NCBI RefSeq assembly: GCF_963676665.1
Contig: NZ_OY781373.1
Coordinates: forward strand, 346,001 to 410,000
Length of the DNA stretch: 64,000 nt
Direction: 5' to 3'
Source: an uncultured Tolumonas sp.
Lineage (GTDB): Bacteria > Pseudomonadota > Gammaproteobacteria > Enterobacterales > Aeromonadaceae
In this document: piece after piece, positions 47,689-58,200 of the stretch
Layout of the letters: every line of letters begins with the position of its first letter
How positions within the stretch are numbered: position 1 is the first letter of the stretch
Position numbers and translations under genes: made by a program
The notes under the pieces: generated by a model
Database searches by the model: none
Told to the model about the DNA's origin: nothing
Seen by the model: the letters and a program-made list of their open reading frames with translations, nothing else

Positions 47689-49350
47689 ATGACAACATCC
47701 CGTATTACAGCAATTTACAGGGACACTGGTGTTGAAGCCTATAAAGCAAACCCTTTGATCGAGGCATTACCACCATTACTGGATGCTTATGATGCAACGC
47801 TTGATCTGAAAGCAACGCTGAAATTTGAAGCATCGGATTTAGCTCAATCTAGAGTGATTCGGGCACACAACATTTGTCGAATTCAAGATGATTTTTTCCA
47901 GCCGTTAAGTTCGCATATGGCGTTAAACGAACGAGTTTCCATCATGATCAGGGGCGGATATGTAGGCCGCAATCCCCAGAATGGGATGCTACAGCGACAT
48001 CTCCAAAATGGATATGAGCGGGTTCAACGTGGTGAACTTTCTGCATTTCGTTATGATGATGTTGGTTCTACAGCTCAGAGTCTGCTGTTGATTGGTTGTT
48101 CTGGTTGTGGAAAAACCACTTCATTAAAACGTGTCTTATCAGCGTACCCTCAAGTGATTTATCACCCAGAAATGAATATTGAACAGGTTGTTTATCTTAA
48201 AATCGACTGCTCTCACAATGGTTCATTGAAAGAGATTTGTCTTAACTTTTTCAGGGCGTTAGATCGTGCGCTTGGCGAACATTACGAAAAACGATATGGG
48301 TTAAAAAAGCATGGTATTGAAACCATGCTAGCGTTAATGGCCCAGATTGCGAATGCACATGCTTTGGGCCTGCTAGTTATTGATGAAATCCAGCATCTTA
48401 GCCGTTCAAAATCTGGCGGTTCTCAGGAAATGTTGAATTTCTTTGTCACGATGGTGAATACAATCGGTGTTCCGGTGATGTTGATTGGAACACCCAAAGC
48501 GCGTGATATCTTCGAAGCGGATCTTCGCTCCGCGCGTCGTGGTGCTGGTTTTGGTTCAATATATTGGGAGCCTATGCCGCAATATGTCAAGGGTGCGCCG
48601 AATAACGAATGGATCGGGTTTACAAATAATCTCTGGAAACTGCAACTACTGCAAAAGCGTGATCTATTACTTTCTGATGATATACGTTCCCTATGGTTTG
48701 ATCTAAGCCAAGGGGTTATGGATATCGTTGTGAAGCTTTTTATCTTGGCGCAATTAAGAGCATTGGCTATAGGTAAAGAACGGATCACAACAGGGCTGCT
48801 ACAACAAGTTTATGACGATGACCTGATACCGGTTCATCCAATGTTGGAGGCATTACGCTCTGGTATTCCTGAGCGTATTGCTCGCTATTCTGATCTCATG
48901 GTTCCAGAAATGGACAAGAGGCTGATTCAATTACAACAAAAGATTTCTTCAATCTCGCAAGAAACGCCAGCAATGCTCGCGATGAAAGAACTTTCAACTG
49001 AAGATGAACAACGTATCTATATGATGCTGCAAGAGGATTATGATTCAGTATTACTGGTAAAAACGATCCGTAATGCATTTAGTCAGAATCCACAGTTAAC
49101 ACGACAACAGTTACTTCCAATCATTTTAAAATGGCTAATGACACCGGTTGGCGAAGTCGATACTCCTTCTGAAATCGATAAGCCAAAAAAACAAACAAGC
49201 ATCATAAAATCAAAAAATTGGGATAAGTTGAACCCAGATAGTTTACGGTATATGTATTCGCAAAATTCCGATTCAACAGCAATTTATAATCAGATGGTCA
49301 GAGCGGGATATATCTTAAAACTCAGCGACATTTTGCAAAAAGCAGGATAG
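47689..49350 (+). CDS. tnsC: TnsC AAA+ regulator of Tn7-like transposition
   Basis: A 553-residue ATPase (Tn7 TnsC is 555). Walker A is GCSGCGKT at 136-143 and Walker B is [10 protein letters not shown] with Asp232-Glu233. TnsC links the target selector (TnsD or TnsE) to the TnsAB transposase and mediates target immunity. It starts 2 bp after the tnsB stop. The gene is intact. Similar TnsC and TniQ pairs occur in CRISPR-associated transposons, but no cas gene is nearby. Confidence 0.95.
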   Translation: MTTSRITAIYRDTGVEAYKANPLIEALPPLLDAYDATLDLKATLKFEASDLAQSRVIRAHNICRIQDDFFQPLSSHMALNERVSIMIRGGYVGRNPQNGMLQRHLQNGYERVQRGELSAFRYDDVGSTAQSLLLIGCSGCGKTTSLKRVLSAYPQVIYHPEMNIEQVVYLKIDCSHNGSLKEICLNFFRALDRALGEHYEKRYGLKKHGIETMLALMAQIANAHALGLLVIDEIQHLSRSKSGGSQEMLNFFVTMVNTIGVPVMLIGTPKARDIFEADLRSARRGAGFGSIYWEPMPQYVKGAPNNEWIGFTNNLWKLQLLQKRDLLLSDDIRSLWFDLSQGVMDIVVKLFILAQLRALAIGKERITTGLLQQVYDDDLIPVHPMLEALRSGIPERIARYSDLMVPEMDKRLIQLQQKISSISQETPAMLAMKELSTEDEQRIYMMLQEDYDSVLLVKTIRNAFSQNPQLTRQQLLPIILKWLMTPVGEVDTPSEIDKPKKQTSIIKSKNWDKLNPDSLRYMYSQNSDSTAIYNQMVRAGYILKLSDILQKAG

Positions 49351-49354
49351 TGCG

Positions 49355-50713
49355 ATGAAACTACCGGCTCCGCATCCAAATGAACTGATTTACAGTACAG
49401 TAGCGCGAGCTGGTGTTTATTTTGGTCTGGTTAGCCCTAAACAGCTTCTGGATGAAGTCTTTGCCGATAGAAAGGTGATTGCCACACTTGATCTACCAAG
49501 CCATTTGCAATCACTTGCTGGGCTGTTAAGTGGTACAAGGCAATATGATTTAGAAACATTGGTGTACAAACATACATTATTTCCACTTTACGCGCCTTTT
49601 GTGCCAGAACATCTGCGGCAACGAGCAATAAAGCGGATGTCTGACAGAGCTGATGGTGTGGTCCACTTGATGCTCGGTGTTGCTGCCTCAAGAATTAAAT
49701 CTGTCCGTACTTTTCGTTTTTGTCCTATGTGCATGGAGCGACAGCTACACACCTATGGTGAATATTATTGGAAACGCGACTGGTTTTTACCTGAATTACC
49801 TGTTTGCCCTGAGCATGGCTGTTTAATTGAGACGTCCATTCATTCAGATGAACACCGGCATCAGTTCGTACCTTTAAATCCCGCATATTTCACAACGAAG
49901 ACGAGTAATAAATACGTTGCCCATGATCTCCCCCTTGCCCTAGCTGCCACAGAACTTCTTGAGCAACCAGCACAGCAATCACCCACCTTTGAACAATGGA
50001 CTCATTTTTATCATGAAATTGCTGCGGAATGTGGTTGCGCCAGAGGTAAGCAGGTTGATCATGAGAAAGTTTTGAATTTAGTGTGTTCTCGGTTCGGTAT
50101 TCGTTATTTGGAAAACAAAGGTTTATTGAAGCAAGTAGAAAGTAACAGTTTTTGGTTGCGGTCCATTTTTCGTAAGCATCGAAAATCATTTAGTTTCTTA
50201 GAACATCTCATTGTGTGGCAAGCGTTACTCCCTGCACTTTCTGTTTCTGAGATCTTAATTAGAGTGCATCGATATGCCGCCAAAACCGTGTTCAAAGAGA
50301 GTCAATCCAGCGTTGATAATACCATTTCCACATCAGATGAATGTCGAATTTATCGCCAAAAATGGGAAGCATTAGTTTTACAACATGGCGTGAAACCGGC
50401 CAGACATCAAGCGATGGGTAGTTCTTTATATGCGTGGCTTTACCGGCATGATCGGGATTGGTTGCTTGCGTTTAATGAACAGCAAAAAAGACCTGTAAAA
50501 ACGGTTAACAATCGAGTTGATTGGCATTTGCGTGACCGACAATTAGTAAGGAATTTAATCAGAATTCATCTGTTATCTGAAAATAACCCAGTACACCAGC
50601 GGATGTCTGTTACATGGCTTTTAAATCAATTACCGCATAAAAACTCGGTCGCTAAAAAATTACACAAACTACCGCTGACCCAGCAATTTTTAGTCCGTTA
50701 TGCAGAGTGTTGA
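49355..50713 (+). CDS. tnsD: TnsD (TniQ family) target selector, 3' end lost to IS21
   Basis: 452 residues where Tn7 TnsD has 508. The N-terminal TniQ region is well conserved (NELIYSTVARAGVYFGLVSPKQLLDEV, partly quoted), with the CCCH zinc finger intact at Cys123, Cys126, Cys151 and His154. The alignment with Tn7 TnsD runs to the KLPL..RY segment, then the frame crosses into the IS21 end at 50708. The last Cys codon and TGA stop come from the insertion. About 55 C-terminal residues are gone and do not reappear on the other side. TnsD binds the glmS 3' end; loss of its C-terminus may impair targeting, but function cannot be excluded. Confidence 0.92.
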   Translation: MKLPAPHPNELIYSTVARAGVYFGLVSPKQLLDEVFADRKVIATLDLPSHLQSLAGLLSGTRQYDLETLVYKHTLFPLYAPFVPEHLRQRAIKRMSDRADGVVHLMLGVAASRIKSVRTFRFCPMCMERQLHTYGEYYWKRDWFLPELPVCPEHGCLIETSIHSDEHRHQFVPLNPAYFTTKTSNKYVAHDLPLALAATELLEQPAQQSPTFEQWTHFYHEIAAECGCARGKQVDHEKVLNLVCSRFGIRYLENKGLLKQVESNSFWLRSIFRKHRKSFSFLEHLIVWQALLPALSVSEILIRVHRYAAKTVFKESQSSVDNTISTSDECRIYRQKWEALVLQHGVKPARHQAMGSSLYAWLYRHDRDWLLAFNEQQKRPVKTVNNRVDWHLRDRQLVRNLIRIHLLSENNPVHQRMSVTWLLNQLPHKNSVAKKLHKLPLTQQFLVRYAEC

Positions 50714-50768
50714 TTTGCGCTTAAAACTGACCCACTTTTTGCGTTGAATTTTGACCCACCCTAATTCA

Positions 50769-51557
50769 CTATTTTACGGGTTTGGGTTGTGGATAAACCG
50801 GTGTCTTTTTCTCCTTTTTCCCCTTGGTTGAACTTTCTTTAAAACGATAGCTGTCATTCCCAGTTTCAACAATATGGCAATGGTGTGTCACCCGATCTAA
50901 CAGGGCTGTTGTCATCTTCGCATCACCAAATACATTCGACCATTCCGCAAAATTCAGATTGGTCGTGATGATCATGCTGGTACATTCGTATAGTTTACTC
51001 ATCAAGTGAAAGAGTAAGGCGCCACCCGTTTGACTAAAGGGTAAGTAACCCATTTCATCCAGTACAACTAAGTCGGTGTGCATCAATCTGGCCGCGATTT
51101 GTCCTGCTTTGCCTTGCTGTTTTTCTTTCTCCAGCGCATTCACCAATTCAATGGTCGAAAAGAATCGAACGCGTCGGTGAAACTGTTCAATGGCCTGTAT
51201 CCCGATGGCGGTAGCAAGATGGGTTTTACCGGTTCCCGGGCCGCCCACTAAAACCACATTTTGTGCATTATCCATAAAGTCACCTTGGCATAGTTGCCGG
51301 ATAAGCGCCTCATTAGCCATGCTCTCAGTAAAGTTAAAACCATTCACATCTCGATAGGCAGGAAACTTAGCGGCTTTTAATTGATAGGCCACCGAGCGAA
51401 CTTCTCGCTCTGCCAGTTCTGCTTTCAATAAATGATCTAATACCGTGATGCTGGCCTGAAATGCCGGTGAGTCTTGTTCCGCAAGATCTGCCAGCGCGTG
51501 AGCCATGCCATATAACTTCAGTGATTTAAGTACGGGGAGCATGGCATTAGTGAGCAT
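50769..51557 (-). CDS. istB: IS21 helper ATPase IstB
   Basis: A 262-residue DnaC-like AAA+ ATPase. Walker A is GGPGTGKT (105-112) and Walker [13 protein letters not shown]. The family assembles on target DNA and activates the IstA transposase. The gene overlaps the istA reading frame by 11 bp, as usual in IS21 elements. It looks intact. Translational coupling to istA is expected, but the upstream frameshift leaves the second istA segment short. Confidence 0.94.
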   Translation of the reverse strand: MLTNAMLPVLKSLKLYGMAHALADLAEQDSPAFQASITVLDHLLKAELAEREVRSVAYQLKAAKFPAYRDVNGFNFTESMANEALIRQLCQGDFMDNAQNVVLVGGPGTGKTHLATAIGIQAIEQFHRRVRFFSTIELVNALEKEKQQGKAGQIAARLMHTDLVVLDEMGYLPFSQTGGALLFHLMSKLYECTSMIITTNLNFAEWSNVFGDAKMTTALLDRVTHHCHIVETGNDSYRFKESSTKGKKEKKTPVYPQPKPVK

Positions 51558-53065
51558 GATGATCTCCTTGCAGTCTCAGATTGTCATAGCGGGTCACGTT
51601 AGCCAACGGCTCGATCTTCAGTGTCAGCTCGGGTGGGACATCTATCGGTGCCAGCGGTGTTTTATCCAGTAATCGACTCAAAATATTGAGGACAATTTGC
51701 TTCGAGGGTGCGCCCGTCTCCAACGCTAATTCAACTGCCGTCAATACATCCTGTTCATCGTGCAGCAATACCAGCGCTAAAATGTCCACCATCTCCCGAT
51801 CACCTCCTATGCGCTTGAGTAGAATGGATTGCAATGTCCGGAAGGCTTGAGGCAATTCGACAAACGGCGCACCGTTACGCAATGCCCCCCGGCTTTCGCT
51901 GTAATACAGAGAGATAATGTCGCCAGTCGTAGATGATGAGTGGGTGTTCATGTTTGCGATTAAACAACCGTTGATGGACCGCGATAATGCCGCCTTCTGC
52001 AATCACCTCGAGACGGTCATGATAAATGTGCAAACTCACCGGGCGGTTGGCAAATGACGAGGGCACGCTGTAACGCGTGCGTTCAAAGGTCAGCAAACTC
52101 GTGGGAGAGATCCGCTTTGTTTGCTCGACGAATCCATCAAAAGGCTGGCCAACTGGCATCAGGAAGGGACGTTCATCATCCAGTGCGGCCTGGATTGTTC
52201 TGGCTTCAGTAGGATGGGTTGATTCATGCCAGAGCGCGACACAACGTGCAGCCAACCAATCGTTCAATGCCGTCAGTGACGGCATCTCAGGCACTTTTTG
52301 CCACAATCGTCGCCGGGCATCCTGTACATTCTTCTCGATCTGACCCTTTTCCCAACCGGCGGCTGGATTACAAAACTCAGCATCAAACAAATAGTGACTA
52401 ACCATGGCCGCAAACCGGGCATTCACATCGCGCTGCTTACCCTGTTTTACCTTATCTACGGCGGTCTTCATATTGTCGTAGATGCCCCGTTGTGGAATAC
52501 CACCCCATGCCGTAAAGGCATGGTAATGCGCATCAAACAGCATCTCATGGGTTTGCAGCGGATAAGCGCGAACGAAGAAAGCACGGCTGTAACTCAATTT
52601 ACAATGAGCAACTTGCAGCTTGACGCGTTCACCCGCAATTACCGCCCAATCCTCGCTCCAATCAAATTGAAATGCTTCGCCGGGCGAAAACTGCAAAGGG
52701 ATATAGGTGTGCTTGCTAGCACCGTGAGTGGATTCTAATTGCCGACGACGCCACTCGCGGGCAAATACCGCTACGCGATCATAGGAGCCATCAAAACCGA
52801 GGGTACATAAATCAGCGTGCATCTGTTTGACGGAGCGGCGTTGTTTACGAGAGGTTCTGGCTGCATCGGTTAACCACTGCGTCAGTTTATCGGTAAAAGC
52901 ATCGAGTTTACTGGGTGTTTGCCGTTGAGGATAAAGGGGTTCAGCAATCTCAGTTCTGAGATAACGGCGAACTGTATTGCGGGAAAATCCGGTACGGCGG
53001 GCGATCTCCCGGATCGAGAGTTTATCGCGGAAATACCAACGTCTGATCTTGCTCAAAATGGCCAC
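51547..53065 (-). pseudogene. istA: IS21 transposase IstA, disrupted by a frameshift in a G6 run
   Basis: Start at GTG 53065 (VAILSKIRRWYFRDKLSIRE) with GGAG eight bases upstream. The first segment has a helix-turn-helix (SIREIARRTGFSRNTVRRYL) and the DDE core, with the usual Asp in FQFDWSEDW. It runs to a run of six G on the minus strand (C6 at 51885-51890) and stops soon after at 51875. The rest of IstA (ALRNGAPFVELPQAFRTLQ..) continues in another frame to 51547. Removing one G restores a continuous protein of about 505 residues. The gene is therefore broken, unless this is slippage or a sequencing error. Confidence 0.85.
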
Positions 53066-53225
53066 GTTAATCACTCCTAACTCCCGCTCATAAAATAAGC
53101 AGGATAGTCTGTTTACGTGGGTCAAATTTCGACGCAAATATGTGGGTTTAGTGGGTCAGTTTTAAACGCAAATCAACAAGCATACGTTAGTAAGTCCGCT
53201 AGCACTCTACTCTGAGTATCAGCGT

Positions 53226-54065
53226 ATGGACATTGAACTGAGAGCACCTGAAGCAATGCCAATAAGTCACTGGCATGGACAGGTCGAAGTGAATGTGCCG
53301 TTTGATGCTGATGTTGAGTACATTATTAACGGCGAAGTCATACGGATTAAGCAGGGACACATCACCATGTTCTGGGCCTGTGTTCCCCACCGACTGAGCA
53401 ATCCTGGCCATTGCAGAAGCATGGCAATTTTCAATTTACCTATGCATCAGTTCTTGTCTTGGCCAATTAACCGTGAGCTGATCAATCATGTCACCCATGG
53501 TTTGGTTGTTCAGTCCCGTTTTTCTCAGCAAATTAGTGAATTTGAAATCAGACGTTGGCAGCAGGAGCTGCAACATGAGAATGAACAGATAAAACAGTTA
53601 GCCATAGATGAGATCTGCTTGATGATTAAGCGTTTTGGTCTTTCCAACTGGACGCCTCTGCTAATCAACCATACCCCAAAAACCCGCCCAAATGGGGTAT
53701 CCAGACATGCGCAGTTTTATGTAAGCCAGATGTTGGAATATATTGCTGCACACCATGACAGTACATTGAGTATTCAGCAGGTCGCGGAAAACGTTCGGTT
53801 AAATCAGAACTATGCGATGGGTATTTTCCAGAGAGTGATGCAGCTTACTATGAAGCAATACATTACGGCTATGAGGATCAACCATACACGAGCTTTGTTG
53901 AGTAACGGTGATATGACAATTCTAGATATAGCATTAACCACGGGATTTAATTCCAGCAGCCGATTTTATGAAACCTTCAAGAAATATGTTGGCATGACGC
54001 CTCTTAAATACCGAAAACTCTGTCAAGAAAAGCAGTTATCTCAATGTAGCGTTAAAGGTGGATGA
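53226..54065 (+). CDS. melR: MelR-like AraC-family regulator, 5'-truncated
   Basis: From ATG 53226, 279 residues closely resemble E. coli MelR (302 residues), the activator of melibiose genes: an N-terminal cupin (SHWHGQVEVNVPFDADVEY) and a C-terminal AraC helix-turn-helix pair (about 175-270). The 33 bp upstream, in frame and open from within the IS21 end, still encode the MelR segment SPLALYSEYQR, so the native start was removed where IS21 sits. ATG 53226 corresponds to about Met28 of E. coli MelR. No melA or melB follows. It may be a relic, or be expressed from an IS promoter. Confidence 0.85.
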   Translation: MDIELRAPEAMPISHWHGQVEVNVPFDADVEYIINGEVIRIKQGHITMFWACVPHRLSNPGHCRSMAIFNLPMHQFLSWPINRELINHVTHGLVVQSRFSQQISEFEIRRWQQELQHENEQIKQLAIDEICLMIKRFGLSNWTPLLINHTPKTRPNGVSRHAQFYVSQMLEYIAAHHDSTLSIQQVAENVRLNQNYAMGIFQRVMQLTMKQYITAMRINHTRALLSNGDMTILDIALTTGFNSSSRFYETFKKYVGMTPLKYRKLCQEKQLSQCSVKGG

Positions 54066-54099
54066 TTATAAACATGAAATAGCAAAATGTTGTGCAAGT

Positions 54100-55275
54100 T
54101 CATGTAGTGGCAATTAGATTGGCGTGTTGTAACGTACTCCATGCGGTAGTCCAATCGATCCGCTCTTGTTCCAGGCGAATATTTTGCCCCCACCGCTGTT
54201 GTTTTAGGCCCTGATAAAGCTGCTGCTCGCTCTCTGTAAGAAGATACAATTCCTCTGCTGGATGCTGTGCCTTTTCATTCACCCACAGTTCCTTGTGTTG
54301 ATGTAAGGTATCTTCGTCCATAAGTACTGATTTCAACTCTGGAATGTATGAACGTGCTCGATGTAGGATGGCAAATCCATGGGTATCCAAGTCCCCCCAG
54401 TAGATGCACTTCGCGTGAGTAAGCCAAGTCAACTGGGCAAGAACGTCGACGTTATAGCCAAGACTCATGAACACGACCGCACCCGGTATATCGGATATTG
54501 CCAGTCCACTCTGAAGGTTCTCAACAATGAATACTTGCGAGGCAGGCAAATTGATCGCGGTTAGGTCTTCTATCGGAGCAGTGATATCTCCCATGCCACC
54601 GACCAAAGCTCGCAATTTTTGATCCAATATTCTCATTCGTACAAGGAATGGAGGTGCTTTCAAACCACATCGGTGGTAAAAATTAAAGTTGTTAGTGGAA
54701 TCTTCTTGTATGGCAGCAACCAAATCCGTCAGCAGACCTTTACGTCCGTCAAGCCATTTAGTGTCTAGGCCGGATACAGGTAACTGGCGAGGATAGAAGT
54801 TAGAATCTGGATGGTTCACAATCCAATTCAGCATCTCTGCCAATCGATAAAAATCAGCATCAGTATAGTCTGCAAGGACATCAAAGTATTTCGGCAACTG
54901 CTGTGCTAGTACGCTCCAGCGAGCAGTAAACGTCTGGTAGCGAGATTGAGCTCGTTCCCACCGAGTAGATTCTCCAATCCATGCGGCTACATCGTGAGGT
55001 CTACGTAACACTAGTTTCTCTGGTAGTAGCTGGATACCGAGTGTTTTCCATCGGCGCTCGCACCAAGATAGAGTGCCGACGCCTTGCCAGCCTTGCCATG
55101 CATCCACCCAAGCGCGAACGCCATCAATTTGCCTCAGCGCAGCCTGTTCCGTTGGTATGTCGAGCAGAATTTCCAGAGGCCATTGGTTCTCGTTAGCATC
55201 ATGAATTAACCACTCGCGGTGTTTGCTGTGAAATCGACGAGTGAGAAATAGTCGCACATCTTCAGGAAGCTTCAA
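54100..55275 (-). CDS. jetD: Wadjet JetD nuclease subunit (DUF3322/DUF2220, Toprim-like)
   Basis: 391 residues. An N-terminal DUF3322-type region (about 1-190) is followed by a DUF2220/Toprim-like domain. The putative metal-binding residues are Glu252 (VENLQS) and Asp295-x-Asp297 in GDLDTHG (294-300), the pattern of topoisomerase VI/Spo11-type Toprim folds. In type I Wadjet, JetD cleaves plasmid DNA once the JetABC SMC motor has extruded it. It is the last gene of jetABCD, starting 14 bp inside jetC. No truncation is seen. Confidence 0.94.
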   Translation of the reverse strand: MKLPEDVRLFLTRRFHSKHREWLIHDANENQWPLEILLDIPTEQAALRQIDGVRAWVDAWQGWQGVGTLSWCERRWKTLGIQLLPEKLVLRRPHDVAAWIGESTRWERAQSRYQTFTARWSVLAQQLPKYFDVLADYTDADFYRLAEMLNWIVNHPDSNFYPRQLPVSGLDTKWLDGRKGLLTDLVAAIQEDSTNNFNFYHRCGLKAPPFLVRMRILDQKLRALVGGMGDITAPIEDLTAINLPASQVFIVENLQSGLAISDIPGAVVFMSLGYNVDVLAQLTWLTHAKCIYWGDLDTHGFAILHRARSYIPELKSVLMDEDTLHQHKELWVNEKAQHPAEELYLLTESEQQLYQGLKQQRWGQNIRLEQERIDWTTAWSTLQHANLIATT

Positions 55276-58200
55276 TACTAGTTTCCTCTTGAGTGTTATC
55301 TGGAAGTTTCAACCGCTGACGCTCATTGTCGTACTCGATCAGCAGTACGCCTGACACTCGCCGGTCGTTGATATCTACGAAGCAGGCACCCCCTATGAAG
55401 GGTTCGAGGGTCATGACAGATTTAAGCGGCGTAGCGACCACCATTTGGAATCCGAAATTGGTAAAGATATTCATCGCCAAAGCAGTAAATTCGTTATCAG
55501 CCTTATCGAAGGCTTCATCAAGTATGACGGGTGCATACATTGGCACTCCGTGATCGTTCCCACCTAGTTGATACCGCAGAGCTGCAGCCAAGCATGTGGT
55601 GGCTAGCTTCTGCCGTTGCCCACCTGATTTACCGGCACCGCTGCGGTAGATTTCGACTTCAATGCCACTTTCATCGATCTCCCGTCCGATGAACTCAACA
55701 TGTTGTCGAACGTCGAGCACAGTCTCACGCCATCGCTTTTGTTCAGGGTCCTGGCTGGCAAGTCGATCAACAAGTCGGCGTAGAGTCAGAAAGCGGACCT
55801 CGGCAAACTCGCGGTTCTCTGTCCATGCATAGCTAAGTGTCTGCTGGATCTCCTGCTTGAATTCCTTGACGTCGACAAGCTGTCGGTCACTGGCGTCTAT
55901 GTGGAGATAGGTGCGTTGATTGGTACTTTGGTTAAAAGGCACCTCGCTAAGACTGTCGTTGACAAGATCCATCCGCTCCAGAATGGCTTTGCGAGCATCG
56001 TTCAAGTAGGTGGAAAGTGCCGCCAGATTCTGGTGGCTTTGGTTCTGCAGCAGCTCGAAGAACCGTTGCTCATGGGCGGGCAGACCATCCGTCTCCAACC
56101 GAACCAGTTTGGCGAAAAAGTCTGGCGCACTGGCAAGGCTCGTGTCCATGTCGCCTGCGTCCATGGGCCACTGACGTTTGAAATCGGCGAAGCGCGCTTC
56201 TATTTCCTTCTCGCAGTCACCAATCCCGCGATTGACCTCTTCGATCTCCGCATTGAGTGCGCGTTCTACAGAAGTTGTCACCTTGTCGAGGTTGTCGAGC
56301 CGTACTGAATCTGACTGCTTGGCGAAGCGCTCGTCGAGTCCCGAAACCTGGTGGGGTGTCAATGGAGCGATAGACGCGTCCTGCAGGAGAGACTCCAGTT
56401 TCTGCATACTGGTCTTGATCTGATCAATAATCGAGTCGTGCGTGCGCGTTGCCTGGCGAAGTTCCTTATCAGCATCCTCGAGGAGCTTCTTTTGCTCACC
56501 GATCTGCTCACTGATTTGCAGCAGGGTGGTATTACCTTCCCGCGCTTCGCGGATTTGCCGTTCGAGGGTGGAAATACGTTCCAGCAATGGGAGCAAATCT
56601 ATTTCTTGCCATTGAAGATTCACTAGAGTCTGGCATTGCATCGCTCGGGCCGCACGATTTTTGTCTTGGTCGGAGAGTTTTTCGATCTCCCCGCCTAGGT
56701 GCGCAATCGCCTCAGCCTGCTCCTGCGCCTGAGCTTGAAAGACCCCGAGCTTCTCGCGGTTATCAAATCCGAGTACCCAGTTTCGCCGGTCGCCGACACT
56801 TCTGCGGTCGTCCTTCTCATGCCGGGTTTTGCTGTGCTTGACCTGACCCTCGCGGGTAATGGCGCGATCAGCATTCCTGAACGACTGAATGGAATCGACG
56901 CACGCGTAATCGAAGCGTTGCCTTAGCTCGGTCTGGAGCCAATCAGCGTAGATCCCCTCTTTTACGTTCAGCTTGAGAACGAGCGAGTTAACATTAATAG
57001 GCTTGGCCTGCCAGGTCTCCGGTCGGCCAGTCCGATAATACACCAAGCGCTGGCCAAGATGGGTGTTGTTGATGTGATTGGCCAACGCCGAATACTGGCG
57101 TTCGTCCACCAGGAGTGAGAGCGCAAACCCGTGCAGTACGCGCTCGATGGCTCCCTGCCATTCGGCCTCGTCAGGCTTCACCTCGACGAGTTCGCCAACA
57201 AAGGGAAGTGCCGATTCCGAGATCCCGATGGCGGCAGCGATGTCTCTACGCATTTCCAGCATATCGGCTGGAATGTTCGATGGCTGGCGCTGGAGTGCCT
57301 GCACCTCTTTCACTGCTTGCGAAAATGCAGCCTCAGCGTCTCTTTTTTCACCTGCCAGGCGGAACTGTTCTTCGCGGTTCGCGTTGCTGCGCTGCTCCCA
57401 GTTTTCAACTTCCTGCCGCGCGTCGCCCAAAAGCTCAGCGAAAGCTTGAGGCGAATCCGAGAGGCTCCAGCCAAGCTTCTTGCAAGCATCTTCAGCCTGA
57501 CCTCGTTTACGTAGGCGATCTGTGCGTTGCCCTTCCAGCGCGGATTTGTCAGCCTCCCATTGTTCGATCTGATCACCGCCTGCTTCACGGTGCTGTCGCT
57601 CCAGATCGCGCAAGATTGCGGTGTGGTTATCCAAGGTGCTTTGACGTCGTCCCACTTCACCTTCAGAGCCATTGGCTTGCACCTCCAGGGCTGCCACGTG
57701 CTCCTTGAGAAGCTCAATGCGGCGGATTTCCTGGTAGCTATCAACGCCTAGCCGAAGCTCATCCAGTCCATTATGTTGCAGCATTAACGAGTCCCTACGC
57801 TGATGCTGCTCCCGCGCTGGCACGAGAGTTTGAACCTGCTCACGGGCCGTGACTACTGCCTGATGGGCAGCACTGAGTTCGCCAAATTCACTGACCAAGC
57901 GATCCGCTACCTCGAAGGTCTCGGGCTTGTCGAGCATGAAATCGCGCAGGAAGGTATTGAGGTCGCCTAGGTTTTTGGCCGACTGGGTTTTGTGCAGCAA
58001 ACGCAGCGCCATTTCGTTCTCGATGCCGAGCAGGCGACAGAACCGTTCGCAATAGGGACGAAATTCGTCGCGGGCAAACGCGTCAGGAAAGGACTGCTTG
58101 AGCTTTCGGATGTCGAAGTTGGATTGACCAAAGTCCTCCAGCTCGCGCAGGTCAAAGGCCCGCTCCATGACAAGGTAGAGGCGTTTGACATCGGTGCTGC

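Larger units (their letters stand above)
50708..53178. mobile_element. IS21-family insertion sequence without target duplication
   Basis: A 2,471-bp element. Ends are TGTTGATTTGCGCTTAAAAC at 50708 and, on the other strand, TGTTGATTTGCGTTTAAAAC ending at 53178, continuing ACTGACCCACT at both. Further internal copies of GACCCAC-type repeats give the multiple terminal repeats typical of IS21. It carries istA (frameshifted) and istB. The flanking bases (GCAGAG left, AGCATA right) are not a duplication, unlike normal IS21 insertions of 4-8 bp. It lies between truncated tnsD and truncated melR. Confidence 0.92.

Noticed and set aside
44650..50713. CRISPR-associated (Cascade or Cas12k) transposon
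   Set aside because: TnsC and a TniQ-domain protein are present, but there is no cas gene or CRISPR array, and TnsD keeps full Tn7-type similarity and an attTn7 insertion.
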